NCBI GenBank assembly: GCA_003339415.1 | Contig: PDHQ01000140.1 | Span: forward strand, 1 to 64,000 | DNA length: 64,000 nucleotides | Reading direction: 5' to 3' | From: Ophiocordyceps camponoti-saundersi (nom. inval.) | Taxonomy: Eukaryota; Ascomycota; Sordariomycetes; Hypocreales; Ophiocordycipitaceae | Part shown: positions 1 through 11,659 of the stretch, in pieces | How positions within the stretch are numbered: the stretch's first letter is position 1 | Layout: every line of letters starts with the position of its first letter | The notes under the pieces: generated by a model | What the model was told of the DNA's origin: nothing | Seen by the model: the letters and a program-made list of their open reading frames with translations, nothing else | The model's database searches: none | Position numbers and translations under genes: made by a program

Positions 1-126
1 ATAAAATATAAAATATAAAATATAAAATATAAAATATAAAATATAAAATATAAAATATAAAATATAAAATATAAAATATAAAATATAAAATATAAAATAT
101 AAAATATAAAATATAAAATATAAAAT
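1..126. repeat. (ATAAAAT)n heptanucleotide microsatellite
   Basis: The window opens inside a near-perfect array of the 7-bp unit ATAAAAT, about 18 units. It decays at its right end into AAGTAAAATAAGTAAGTAAG. The left end lies outside the window. Confidence 0.9.
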
Positions 127-1408
127 AAGTAAAATAAGTAAGTAAGAAATTATTATTATAAATTATAATATTAGTTAAATATTATATATATATAAAATAT
201 AACTTATTAATAAGTAAAAAGGGGGTAGTATATACTAGTATAAGGAGGTAATATATACTGCTTAATCTTTTTCTTATCCTTATTATTTTTTATTTATTCT
301 TTCCCTTAATTATATAATATTATTATAGCTAACGGCTACTTCTTTTATATGCGTAAAGCGCCTAGCTTAGCCTTATACCGGACGCGGTATTATAGTTTCG
401 CGGGGGGTTTTACCTCTTTAAATAGTTTTTCCTACCTAGCTTACTATTAGGGTTCTAGTAGCTTATATAGCTTTTAAAGTATTTTAATAATAAAAATAAT
501 TAATTAGTTAAGCTAATAGTGTTTAAAACTATTATATAATTAAAATATAGCTTTAGACTCCTTTATATATATATATATTATATTTAACTATTAATTTATT
601 ATTATATTATAATATTAAGCTTATTCTATATTCTTAGCTTTTATAAATAATTTAAATTTATTTTTAAATATTAAAACGCTTATAATTATATTATTTTACC
701 TTTAAAATAAGTAAAAATACTCTTTTTCTTAAGTAAAGTTTTATTTATTATTTACTTTATTTTTAAAAGTAGATAATAGCTTTATATAAAACTTAAATAA
801 TATATTTTTTTTAGCTTTAAGAGTAACTTAAATTTTAAGTATTTTAAACGCTTTATAAGATAAGTTACTATTAATTCTTATTAAAATAACGGAAAAGTAA
901 AATGTTATTAAATAGCTTCTTAAGTTTATACCCTTAAATACTATAAATACTATTAATAATAAGCTTTAGAGTAATTTTTATAAACGTTAGCTTACCTCCT
1001 CCTTTTAGCTTTTTATAAGTATTCTTAAAATATTAAAATAAGGACTTACTTTAGCTTTAAATTATATTATTAACTTAACTAATAAGTTTATAATATATAT
1101 ATTATTTTTAATTAAGTATAAAGTATATAAACTTTTACTATTAATATTAGGTAATTAAAAATATAAAATAAATTTATTTTTATAACTTTTTAAAGCTGCT
1201 AGCTTAAGTAGCTAAGCTTAAATTCTAAATATTTAAAAATATTTAATAATTCCTTAATAACTAATAATTATTAAGAATATTATTAATATTACTAGTAATA
1301 ATAATATTTCTTTATTTTTATATTAGTAGTAAAGTTATAATATTTAAAAGTCTTTTAATTATAATTATTTTTATTAAATTTTATAAATAAGCTAAAAAAG
1401 TAACTAAC
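127..1408. other. AT-rich RIP-type DNA, no gene seen
   Basis: Extremely AT-rich sequence in which CpA and TpG are nearly missing. A slightly GC-richer remnant lies at about 340-415. I see no recognisable domain, terminal repeat or RNA gene here. Confidence 0.6.
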
Positions 1409-2257
1409 TGTTACAGATCGTACTTATAATTACCTAATTTTACCCGTATAGCCCTTAATCTAAGCTTCTAAAAATAAAGAGATAAGGGGTAATAAAAAGG
1501 TAAAGGGCTTTACTTACTATAGCTAGGCGGTAGGTATTTAAAATAAGATATTTATAAAGTATAAATAAGTAAGAACTTCTTAAATAGAAATATTTTATAA
1601 GGTAGGGGAAGGTTATAGAGAGTAGGCTTTTAAGGTATAAATTATTTAGATTAAAAGCTTAGAGAAGAAGGAAAAGAAAGACCTTTTAAAGGAAGGAAGC
1701 CTTCCTTTTATAGTTTTCCTTCTTTAAGAAACTATCTAATTATATAAGCTAGCTAGAATTCTATAAAATACGGTAGAAGCTTTATATTATAAATATACTA
1801 GCGAATAGAATAGCTTTATTTTATTCTATTTACTTCTATTATATTCTTTTTATTTTAAAATTAAATTCTTACTTTAAAATTAACTTCTAATTTTAAATCT
1901 ATATAATTCTTAGCAAATAAAATAGCTTTATTCTATTCTATAATATTCTACTAGCTTCTAAGTTAATTATAAATTATAATAGATAATTTTTATTTATAAT
2001 AACTAATATTTCTTTCCGTTCTTAACTATCTTTACCCGTTCCTCTTATCTTAAGAATTCTATTCGTTCTTCTTATTAATTCTTATTTTATCTTATTATCC
2101 AAGGTTTAACCTTCCGAGGTTTAGCCGTAATTTAAATACTAGATATTAGTATTTTACTTTATTATATAAACTATATTATTTAGCAGCTTATATAATAAAT
2201 ACTGCTTATATAATTAAATAGTACTTTTAACTAATATTTATATTTTAAATTATTATA
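1409..2257 (-). repeat. 3' LTR (left) of the gypsy chromovirus
   Basis: On the + strand it starts TGTTACAGATCG and ends near ATTATTATA. It is co-linear with 13,842-14,691 and 42,803-43,654, with differences that are mostly C-to-T or G-to-A. Confidence 0.85.
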
Positions 2258-2531
2258 TATTCCCCTTTTTAAAATTTATAACCTTATAAACTTTATTATA
2301 GAAAAATAATATAAGGTATAAATAATAGTTAGTTAAGTAATTAGTTATTTTTATTCTTATAAGAAAAGAAAGAGTATTTCGAAAAAACTTAATAAGGTAA
2401 AAATAATTAATTAGTTTTTATATAAGGTTCTTATAATTTATATTATTCGTAACGTTCCCTTTTCTAAAGTTTTTAATTTTAAAAACTTTTTATTTAAAGT
2501 GTTTTTCTTTATTATATTTTTTAATAAGTTT

Positions 2532-2663
2532 AGGTGCCTTAGTTAGGTATTTTACAAGTTCCTAGGTATTTTCTTTAGAAGGGTATCCTTTTTATTTTAT
2601 TAGATAATATACTATTCCTTTTTCTATTTTTTTATTTATAATAAATTTAAGTTTGTATTCTTC
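2532..2663 (-). pseudogene. Chromodomain relic of the gypsy integrase C-terminus
   Basis: Read on the - strand, the segment keeps the spacing of a chromovirus chromodomain: EYKLKFIINKKI, then VYYLIK*KGYPSKENT*EL. The stops fall where Trp codons are expected (TGG to TAG). This tail is known to direct chromoviruses to heterochromatin. It is non-functional here. Confidence 0.75.
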
Positions 2664-4169
2664 TTTTAATATTATAGTTTTAATATTTTCTTTTAATTTA
2701 GTATCTTTCGGTGCTTTTTTTAATAAAGAAATATAAAATATAGGGTATATATATATTCTTTTAGGAAGTTTAAGCTTATAGTTAAAGTTATTTAGCTTTT
2801 CTTCTATAAGGAAAGGTCCTAATTTTTTAAATTCTAAAAACTAATTTAATTATTTAGTTTCTATATTTTTCTTTAATATATAAACCTTATTATTTTTATT
2901 AAATAAAGGTTCTTTTTCGCATTTTTTATTATATTAATAATTTATTCTTTTAGCTATAAAATGTAATTCTAATTTTATATAAAAATATAAAAATCTAAAC
3001 TATTTAGTATTTAGAATAGCTTTTTCGTTATTAGTTTTATCTAATAGGCTTAATCTATAAGCTTTTAGATTAAATCTATAATTCGCTATAGCGGGCGTTA
3101 TTTTAATAAATTCTAATTAAGCGGTATTATTAGCTAATTAAGCTATAAGTAAGTTAATTACTTAATTATCTTATTTGTAATTAATATAAGCTCTAAGGTA
3201 CTATTTTAAAGTTTAATTTAAATATTCCGTAGCTTTGTTTATTTCTAGGTAGAAAGTAATACTTAATTTATACTTAGTTTCTAATTTAGCTATAAGGCTA
3301 GTTTAAAATTTAAAATTAAATTTAAGGTCTTTATTACTTATAATAACTTTAGGTAAGCTCCTATTTATTATTATAGTTCTTAAAAATAAATAGCTTAATT
3401 TTTTAGCAGATAAGGCTTTTATTATAAGTATAAAATAGCTATATTTAGTTAATTTATTAGTTATAACTAAGATAGAATAATATTCTATATAAGTTATAAG
3501 GTTTACCGATAAGGGTAATTTAATTATAAAATCTATAGCTATATTTTCCTAAAGTTATTCGGTAACTATTATAAGTTATAAAAATCCGTAAGCCTTATAT
3601 TTAGAGGCTTTAGATTTATTATAAATATTATAGTTTTTAATAACTTTAATAATAGCTTTTTGAAGGTTTTTCGTATTATAATAGGCTTTAATTTTATTAT
3701 AAGTTTTCTATATTCCTTAATAGCTATAAATAAGTAATTTATAAAATTCTTTTACTATAGTTTCTACTATAATAGGGGGTATAAATAGCTTCTCTTTTAG
3801 ATAAGCTAAGTTATCTATCTACTTAATATTTTTAAAATCTTTAATATTAGTATTTTTATAAGCTTTTTTAATTTATTTTAATATAGAAATGTCGGCTTCT
3901 ACCTTAAATATAGCGTTTAAGGTATTTTATTCTAAATTTTCTTTATTATTTATTTTAAGGAAATTAGTTATTATAAGTATTATACTAGTATCTAAATTAG
4001 GTTTTCTACTAATTATATTAGCTTTTTTATTCTTACTATCTTTTTTATATATAATTTCGTTATTATAATTAGTAAGGAATTTAGCTTACCTAATTTATTA
4101 GCTATTAAAAGTTTAACTTATACTAAAATAGCTTATATTTTTATAATCGGTATAAATCTTTAATATAAA

Positions 4170-5190
4170 ATTACTTCCTAGTATATAATGCTTAAATTCT
4201 TTAATAGCTTTAATAATAGCTAAGAATTCTTTATTATAGATAGGATAATTTATTTCCGAATCTACTAATATTTTAGAATAAAAAGCTATAAGATATAATA
4301 TAGCGTTATTTTCCTAGCTTAATTAAGCTCCTATAATATAATTAGAAGTATTAGTTTCTAAAATTAAAAGCTATTTTAAATTATAAGCTATTAATATAGG
4401 TGCCGAGATTAGCTTTTCTTTAAGGGAATTAAAAGCTATATTAGCTTCTTCGGTCTACTTAAAAGGTTCTTTTTTAGCTAATTTTATTACTATTAATATA
4501 AGAATAATTATATTAGAAAAGTTTTTAATAAACCTTCTATAATAATTATAATAACCTATAAATTACTATATATTTTTAATTAATTTAGGTATAAGCTAGT
4601 CTTATAAGGGTTCTAATTTACTAGGGTTTATTTTAATATTATAAGGAGTTATAATAATATTTTAAAATTTTACTTTTTTAAAAAAGAATTTGCATTTCTT
4701 AGGATTTATATATAATTCGGCTTTTTATAAGGCTTCTAATACTTTTCTTATATAAATCTTATATTCTTTTAAGGTATCTAAAAATATAATAATATTATCT
4801 AAATAAGCCGTAGTAAATATATCTAAATAATCTTTTAGAATATAACTAATATATTTTTAGAAGGTAGTAAGGTTATTATATAGTCTTAAGGGTAATACTA
4901 AGTATTCGTAGCTTCTATATCTAGTTCTAAAAGCTATTTTATATTCGTCTCCTTTTACTATTCGTATTTAGTAATAAGCTAATTTTAAATCTAGCTTAGT
5001 AAAATACTATTTCTAACTTAATCTATTTTTTAGTTTTATAATTAGTAGTATAAGCGTTTTATTTTTAATAGTATTATTATTTAACTTTTAATAGTTTATT
5101 ACTAATCTTAATTTATTTTTTTCTTTACCTAATTTATTAGTAAAGGTAACGGGAGCTTTATAAGGGCTTTAGAAGGCCTTATATATCCCT
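4170..5190 (-). pseudogene. Ty3/gypsy reverse transcriptase and RNase H relic
   Basis: Translation of the - strand gives recognisable gypsy RT blocks in order: FTKLDLKLAYY*IRI, GDEYKIAFRTRYRSYEYLV, then YLDNI (about 4,791-4,808) where YLDDI is expected. Next come INPKKCKFF and an RNase H block with LILETNTSNYIIGA followed by NYPIYNKEFLAIIKAIKEF. The catalytic Asp-to-Asn changes and the TAA stops at former Gln codons are what RIP produces. Domain assignment is by pattern recognition only. Confidence 0.85.
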
Positions 5191-6224
5191 TTTTAATTTA
5201 TTCTTCTAGATATTCTTTTAATACTTATAGTTATTTTTTATTACTATTATAAATTCGTGTAAATTAAGGTTTAAATTAGGCTTTAATTTAATTTTATAGT
5301 CTTATAAATATCTTTTAGGTAAAGTATTATCTAGAGGTTCCTTAAATATATTTAAGAATTCTTTTAAAATTTCTTTAGGTATTAATTTATAGCGTTCTAA
5401 TTTTTCTTTAGAATTAGAAGTTATTTTTTCCTTATAACTTACGCTAGAAATAGTAGCTAATATAATAGTATAAAGTATTTTATTATAAATTTTATTACTT
5501 TTAGCTTTATTATAAGGTTCTTACTTATAATAATTATATTTATTTCTTATAGTAAATTTCTAATTATTACTAAAGAAGTTCTTTCTTTTTTTTAGCTTCT
5601 TTTATCGAACTATTTTTATTATTAAAGCTTCTCGCCTTTTTAAAATTTCTTAAGCTAAATCCTTTATAAAGATTTCCTAAAGCTTTATTAAATCTAGTAT
5701 TTTCTTTATTCTTATTATAATTATAATTAGGTCGACTTTTATTATAATTACCTATATTTAATTATCTATTCTTATAATAATCGTTTTTTGCAAATTTAAA
5801 TTACTTATTTTTTATACTTAACTTACTTCTAATAGTATTTTTAGAAATCTTATAATTAAGCTTCTTACTATTTTTATAATTATACCTTCTTAGCTTATTC
5901 TTTCTTCTAAAACCTGTTTAATTAATTTTACTAATAATACTATTAGAGGTACTAAATATTAAATAATTGTTTATAAATTTAACTTAGCCGGTTTTCTAAT
6001 TAATTTATAGATTATATTTATAAAAAAAAGGATAACTTAATATTATATTATATTTTACTATTTTAAAAATATCGAAGGTATTAGTAAAAATATAAGGTCT
6101 TATTTTAAATTTAAAGTAATTAGTTTTATATAAAATTAAACCCTTATTAAACTAAAAGTTATATCTTTCGGTATTCCTTACTATACTAAGCGTTTTCTTT
6201 TTTATATAGCTTAAATTTAAACAT

Positions 6225-6300
6225 TTAATAGCTATAAGTAAAATATAATTACTAGCGGCTCCGCTATTTATAAAAATAGTTATTATTTTTCCTTTATATC
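6225..6300 (-). pseudogene. Retroelement aspartic protease relic
   Basis: The - strand reads FINSGAASNYI, the active-site region of a gypsy protease in which the catalytic Asp of DSG has become Asn (GAT to AAT). The upstream part of the domain is cut off by the family X insertion at 6,349. Confidence 0.65.
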
Positions 6301-6348
6301 TTAAAGTAAAAGTTAGTTTAAAAATAAAAATTTTAATATTATTAGTTT

Positions 6349-8206
6349 AACTTTTATATATTTTACGGATCCCGCGCTTATAGTAACGCGGATACGAACT
6401 ACTTATTCTTATATTATAAGTAGACTCCGCTTTTTCTATTACCTTATAGCGATAGCCTTAAGCTACGCCCGAAGTAACTCTAAGGGGGAGGGTAACGCTA
6501 TATAAGTTAATTATAACTACGAAAATTTTTTACTTAGAATATAGCTTTACTCCGAATTATAGTAAACTTAAACTTAAAAGTTTACTATATTTTTTACCTT
6601 ATTAAAAGCTAAGGTAAGTATTAGTAAGATTATTTCGGGGGACGCCTTAATCTCTATATAGGTAATTATTAAATAAGTAGCGGAGTCTAAGAGGGTTCGA
6701 GGAGGCGCCCCCCTTACTCTAACTCCGTTAATTAATAATATTTCCTTAGCTATTATAGCTACGGTTTCCTCTCTTTTTTATAACTTTAAGGGGAGCGGAA
6801 CTTTTTTAATATAAGTTATAATTATAGCTAAAGCGCTAGAGAAAATTATTAAAAAATAAGTTTTAAGGTAATATAAGCGTTAGCTTATAATTCGCTTTAA
6901 TTTTATTATTACTTTACTTTAAGTTTAAAGCCCTAAGGTAATTATAATAAATATTAACCGTAAACTTTATAAGTAAAGCTAAGCTTTTATAATAAGGAAA
7001 TTACTTAGCGGTAATATTATAATAATATTTTAAGATATTATTTATAAGCTTTAGTTTAATTTAAAGTAGCTTTATACTATTTTCGGAGAAAAGGTACGCT
7101 TAATTAGCGGAGGTTATATTCTTATCGTAAAAAAAATACTAGCGTAAGCTTTATAGTAAAGTAATAAGGAAGCCTTTTAGAAGAAAATTAAGTTATCGAA
7201 TAAAGTTTTAATAATATAACTATATATAAAAAAATATTATTTAAGGACTTAGTAAAATTTCTTTATAATTATTATTAATAATATAATAAATATAAACTAA
7301 ATCTATAATAAAGGTATAATAATATAAGCGGAGATTTTTAACGCGGAACCTTATAAGCTAAAAATCTAACCTTAGTAATATTTTAAATATTACTAGCTTA
7401 GATATATTACTAAATATTATATAGCGAAGCTATAATATAGCTAATATTTCGCCTTTTTATACGCGGAGGGTAAGTTAGCTTACTTTATAATATACGGAAA
7501 AAGATTATATTATTACCTTTTTTATTAGGGGATTTACCTTAGGTAAAATTAACTTTACCTTAAAATAAGAGTAGCGTAGGATTAGGCGAAAAATATTTAT
7601 ATTTCCTAACCTTAGAAATTTACGGATCGGAACTCCGTATATATTACCCCTCCTCCCTTTCTAGCGCTAACTAGAGTTTAATAGTAGCCGGGGTAAAAAC
7701 GCTAGAAAGCGAATATAATAGCTCCGCCTCTAACCCCCTCTCTAAACTTATCTATAGCTCCGCTACGATAATTAAGCCGCTTTTTAAGATTAGCTATTAT
7801 AAGGTCTATTACGAGCTAATAAAATTTCTATATATTCCTTAATTATATTAATAAAGCCTTAATTAAATAGATTATTTAGGATATTATAATTAAGCGCGGA
7901 GATTCGGTTTATAGTAATAATAACGCTTAGGAAAATAAGTAGCTATATAAACTCCGTACTAAACTTAGACTACGCGTACTTTTACTACCGCAGACTCCGC
8001 TTTAGAGGAAATATTAGCTTCCTAATTATTTATTATTATTAGACTTATCTAAGGTATAGAGTGCTAGGTGCGGACTTAGTCCGGCCTTAAGCTAAGGTAA
8101 CGCTTAAGGGGAGGGTTTTACTCCGAGTTCTCCGGTTTTTCCTACTCCTAGAATATATATAAGATAGTTCTAGGCTATATTAAGTATACTAGCGTATAAA
8201 TATTAT
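6349..8206 (+). mobile_element. Family X element, copy 1 (non-LTR-like, 18-bp TSD)
   Basis: A 1.86-kb insertion inside the gypsy element. It is flanked by an identical 18-bp direct repeat, TTTTAATATTATTAGTTT, at 6,331-6,348 and 8,207-8,224. It starts near ACTTTTATATATTTTACGG and ends AGCGTATAAATATTATT. The same sequence occurs inverted at 45,303-47,166, and partial copies sharing only the 3' end occur at 43,655-44,640 and 63,514-64,000. Long TSDs, 5' truncation and an AAT/ATT-rich 3' tail are known traits of target-primed (LINE or SINE-like) elements. I recognise no protein domain, so this is a structural inference. Confidence 0.7.
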
Positions 8207-8458
8207 TTTTAATATTATTAGTTTTAATTATAATAGTATTAGTATCTTATAATTTAAAATAATTATAATATTTTTCTATTTCTAAATTTTTATTAAAATT
8301 TATATTAAAATCCTTTTTTTTATTAGTTATACCTTTATTTACTTTTTTTAAATAAAAGCTTTCCTTTTTCCCTTAAAGTCTTCCTTAAGCTTAGTTAGCT
8401 TTTATAATACGAGATATATAATAATACTTTTATAAATCGCCTAACCTCTTATAATTTT

Positions 8459-8770
8459 TTAGTAAGATTTCCCCTTTTAAGATTTTACTTAGATTTCCTT
8501 TAGAAACTTTATTACTTTTATACTTAGGAAATTACTAAGATTTCCTATTAGGATTTTTTTATAATAACTATTAGGATTTTACCGAGATTTCTTACTAGAT
8601 CTAATATTAAAATATACTTTTAGAAATCTCCGGATTTTACTAGGAAATCCCCGCGTTCTAGGAAATTACTATATACTAGGAGATCTCCGTTTTACTAATA
8701 TATATAGAAATTACTATAAAATCCCCTTAAGTAAAATACCTTTAGGATTATATTAGGAGATCTTTTTTAA
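8459..8770. repeat. Cluster of short palindromic GGAAATC/GATTTCC motifs
   Basis: About ten spaced occurrences of AGATTTCC, GGATTTT and GGAAATC variants alternate in orientation, for example GGAAATTACTAAGATTTCC (near 8,527) and AGAAATCTCCGGATTTT (near 8,627). They lie in the gypsy segment between the X and Y insertions. Whether they were a coding repeat of gag or a separate satellite is not clear. Confidence 0.5.
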
Positions 8771-9177
8771 AGCTCTTAGCTATATAATTAGCTTAATATT
8801 CCTTTAAGTAGTAATTTAAATTCTTTTATAATTATTATTTTAATTCTTAAAAGACTTTTACTTATATTTATACTTTTTATAATAGCTATTTTATAATCTT
8901 ATAATTAGTAGCTAGCTTATCTCCCTTTTTTATATATTATATTTAGTAGCTAGCTTAGTATATACGCTTATTAGAAGATTATATATATAAGCGTATATTA
9001 CTTTAAGCTCCGGCCCCGCTTTTAACTCCGCCTCTAGCTTTACTTACTTTTTAATACTTATACTAAGCTTTTATATAATTATAATAACTAGCTAACGAAG
9101 GGCCTATATACTTAATTAGCTTTATATATAGTTATATAATATAATATTACTTACTTTATTATTTTTAATATAAAACC

Positions 9178-10953
9178 TATAAAAGATTAGTTTATAACTA
9201 ATTATAGCTAGATAAGGGGGATTATAGCGGATATATTTAGGTCTTCTTAATAGCGCTTAGTTATCGCGCGGGGTATATAGCTAGCTTAGGAGGGGGGCTT
9301 CTCTCCCCTCTCTTTCCTCTTTTCGATAGCTTTAATTATAACTTTACTTTAGCTTATTTCTATAATTATTTTAGTAAAACCTTTATATTAATTAAAGCTC
9401 TTTTTACCGCTAATTAAATATAAAAGTAAGATTTTAATATAAAACGCTATTAAATTTTACTTATATTAAAGCCGCTCTTAGCTTATTCTAGCTTAGATTT
9501 TTAGCTAGCTATTATATATATTAAATTTACGATTAATAAAGCTATAATTAGGGAGCTTAAGTCCTAATTTTACTATATCTTTTCTTATCTTAGTACCTTT
9601 TAGTAAATATTCTTTTTATATATTATTATAGCTATAGATTTTTCTTATTAGCTTAAAGCTTTTTTAGTATATATTTCTAAGCTTCTTAGGGAGAGTTATA
9701 AAGAGCGCTAAGTAGGTTTTTCCTTAATTAGAATATATTAGGGGCTATTAAAGCCTTTTAGAGAATATATTATAAAATAAAAATATACCTTTTTTAAGGC
9801 TAGATTATTAAACTAATCTAACTATATTAAGATTATTCTACTCTTATCTAGGCTATATAAGGAGCTATAAGAGCGCTTAGATTATAAGAACTAGCTTATA
9901 ATATACGTAGCTTTCGCTAGCTTTCTCTAAGGCTTTAATAAAATATTTAATTCCGGGAATATTCCTAACGCGCTAGTTAATTTACCGCCCCCCTTTTTTA
10001 CTAACTTAATAAATATCGCGTTTATATAATCTTATTTTAGCACTATTAAGCGCTAGCGTTATTATTAATATAATTAGATAGGTTATTTTAAGCGTAATTA
10101 TCTAAAACTTTATAAGTAAATAAGGATATTAAAATTAGAGCTTTTTATAAGCGGAGTAAGGTAATTAATAATAAATTTAAAGTATTTTAATTAAGGGGAT
10201 AATAAGTAAGGAGGGATAAGTATACGCTAGATATTATAGCTTAGGTAATTTCTAGCTTTATTATATTACCTTATATAGGGATAGTTTATACGTAGCTTAA
10301 ACGCGTAGATTTATTAGTAAGTATATATTATAATTATATTACGCTTTAGCTTATAGATTAGCGCTAATAATATATAATAATAAATATATAGTTAGCTTTA
10401 TTATTTACTATAATTAGAATATTTTCTAAGCTTCCTATAACTAATATAATACTATCTAATCCTATATATTAGCTATATAAATAAGTTTTTACTATTAGTA
10501 TATAAATTTATTAATTCTTACCTTAAGCGGTATTATAATTTTAAGCTTATTAAAATCTTCCTTATAAGAATTAGGGTTTAATTCCTTAAGCTATAAGAGA
10601 GCTCTTTTACCTTTTTATCCTTATCTTTACGGAGGCTATTAGGCTATCGGCTAGGGACTATATAAAGTATCTTATTAGCATAGTAGTATATAATTAGTCT
10701 ATCTTACGCTTTTACCTCCTTAGCTAGCTTAAGGAGGGGGCTATATAAGGGATTAGTTTATAACTAATCGTAGCTAGATAAGGGGGATTATAGCGGATAT
10801 ATTTAGGTTTTCCCGATAGCGCTTAGTTATCGCGCGGGGTATATAGCTAGCTTAGGAGGGGGGCTTCTCTCCCCTCTCCTTCCTCTCTTCGATAGCTTTA
10901 ATTATAACTTTACTTTAGCTTACTTCTATAGTCGCCTTAGTAAGACCTTTATA
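9178..10953 (+). mobile_element. Miniature LTR (TRIM-like) element, copy A
   Basis: A 1,776-bp element with two 210-bp direct terminal repeats (9,178-9,387 and 10,744-10,953). Its ends TATAAAAG..CTTTATA are consistent with RIP-altered TG..CA. A purine run AAGGAGGGGGC lies directly before the right LTR, as a polypurine tract should. The TSD is AAACC (9,173-9,177) and AGACC (10,954-10,958), differing by one G-to-A. The uninterrupted Y copy near 51,095-51,100 shows the empty site. The internal 1.36 kb has no pol domain. A gag-like open stretch broken only by TAA/TAG (about 9,751-10,000) is possible. Confidence 0.85.
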
Positions 10954-11284
10954 AGACCTTATAATTAGCTAGTCGGGCTATATATATAATATAAGGGAGG
11001 TTGCGGGGCTCTCCGTAAATAATCTTAAATATTACGATATTATTATTTTATTAGTATATAGCTATATAACCTTTATTACTTTCTTTCTATCTTAAAAGTT
11101 AAAGGGAAGGGTTAAGAGAGGGGGTTAGAAACGCACCTTCTTCTAAAGATAATAAAAAGAAGAAAAAGAGGAAAGGAAAAGGGAGGTAGAAGAGAAAGAG
11201 ATATAGCCCCCCCCCCTCTAATTACTAATAGATAATAAAGCGGCTGCCCCGCTACTCTGCCTTACCCCCCTCGGACCTTCCTTC

Positions 11285-11365
11285 CTCCGCCCCGCCCCGC
11301 ACCGCCTCGCCTTGCACCGCCCCGCACCGCCCCGCACCGCCCCGCACCGCCCCGCACCGCCCCGC
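11285..11365. repeat. GC-rich 10-bp minisatellite (CCGCCCCGCA)n
   Basis: About seven to eight units of CCGCCCCGCA with minor variants, inside family Y. It is surrounded by a stretch (about 11,215-11,410) that still contains CpA and TpG, unlike everything around it. The inverted Y copy at about 50,693-50,765 holds the same array in RIP-mutated form. Confidence 0.85.
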
Positions 11366-11659
11366 GCTACGCTATACTACCCTGCTCCTCCTTCCGCCCC
11401 GTGCCTTATAAACTTTCCTTTCTCCGCACTCCCCTCCTTACTTTACTTTCTTATATTATCTAAGATTACCCTCGGGTAGTAAGCTTATTATATTATACCG
11501 CTGCTAGCTACCGTTATGCCCTTATATAAGTATATAGTAAGCTTTTCCTTTTATAATTAAGGGGTTTTACTTTACTTTAAGGGATTTTTCCTACTTAATA
11601 TATTATAAAAGCTTTAAATATTATAAAAGCTCTTAGCGTATAAATAATAATAATAATAA

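Larger units (their letters stand above)
9000..11659 (+). mobile_element. Family Y repeat, copy 1, split by a miniature LTR element
   Basis: The two parts flanking 9,178-10,953 match, inverted, the continuous stretch 50,420-51,265. The 3' end reads TTAGCGTATAAAT followed by (AAT)n at about 11,640-11,659, similar to the end of family X. This suggests a related tail-bearing element. Its left limit (about 9,000) is approximate, and no TSD or coding domain was identified. Confidence 0.55.

Noticed and set aside
6349..8206. Family X as a 1.86-kb LTR of a giant retrotransposon
   Set aside because: Each complete copy has its own 18-19-bp TSD and an (AAT)n-type tail, so copies inserted singly and are not paired LTRs.
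11285..11365. CRISPR-like array
   Set aside because: It is a 10-bp direct tandem repeat without spacers, in a fungal genome.
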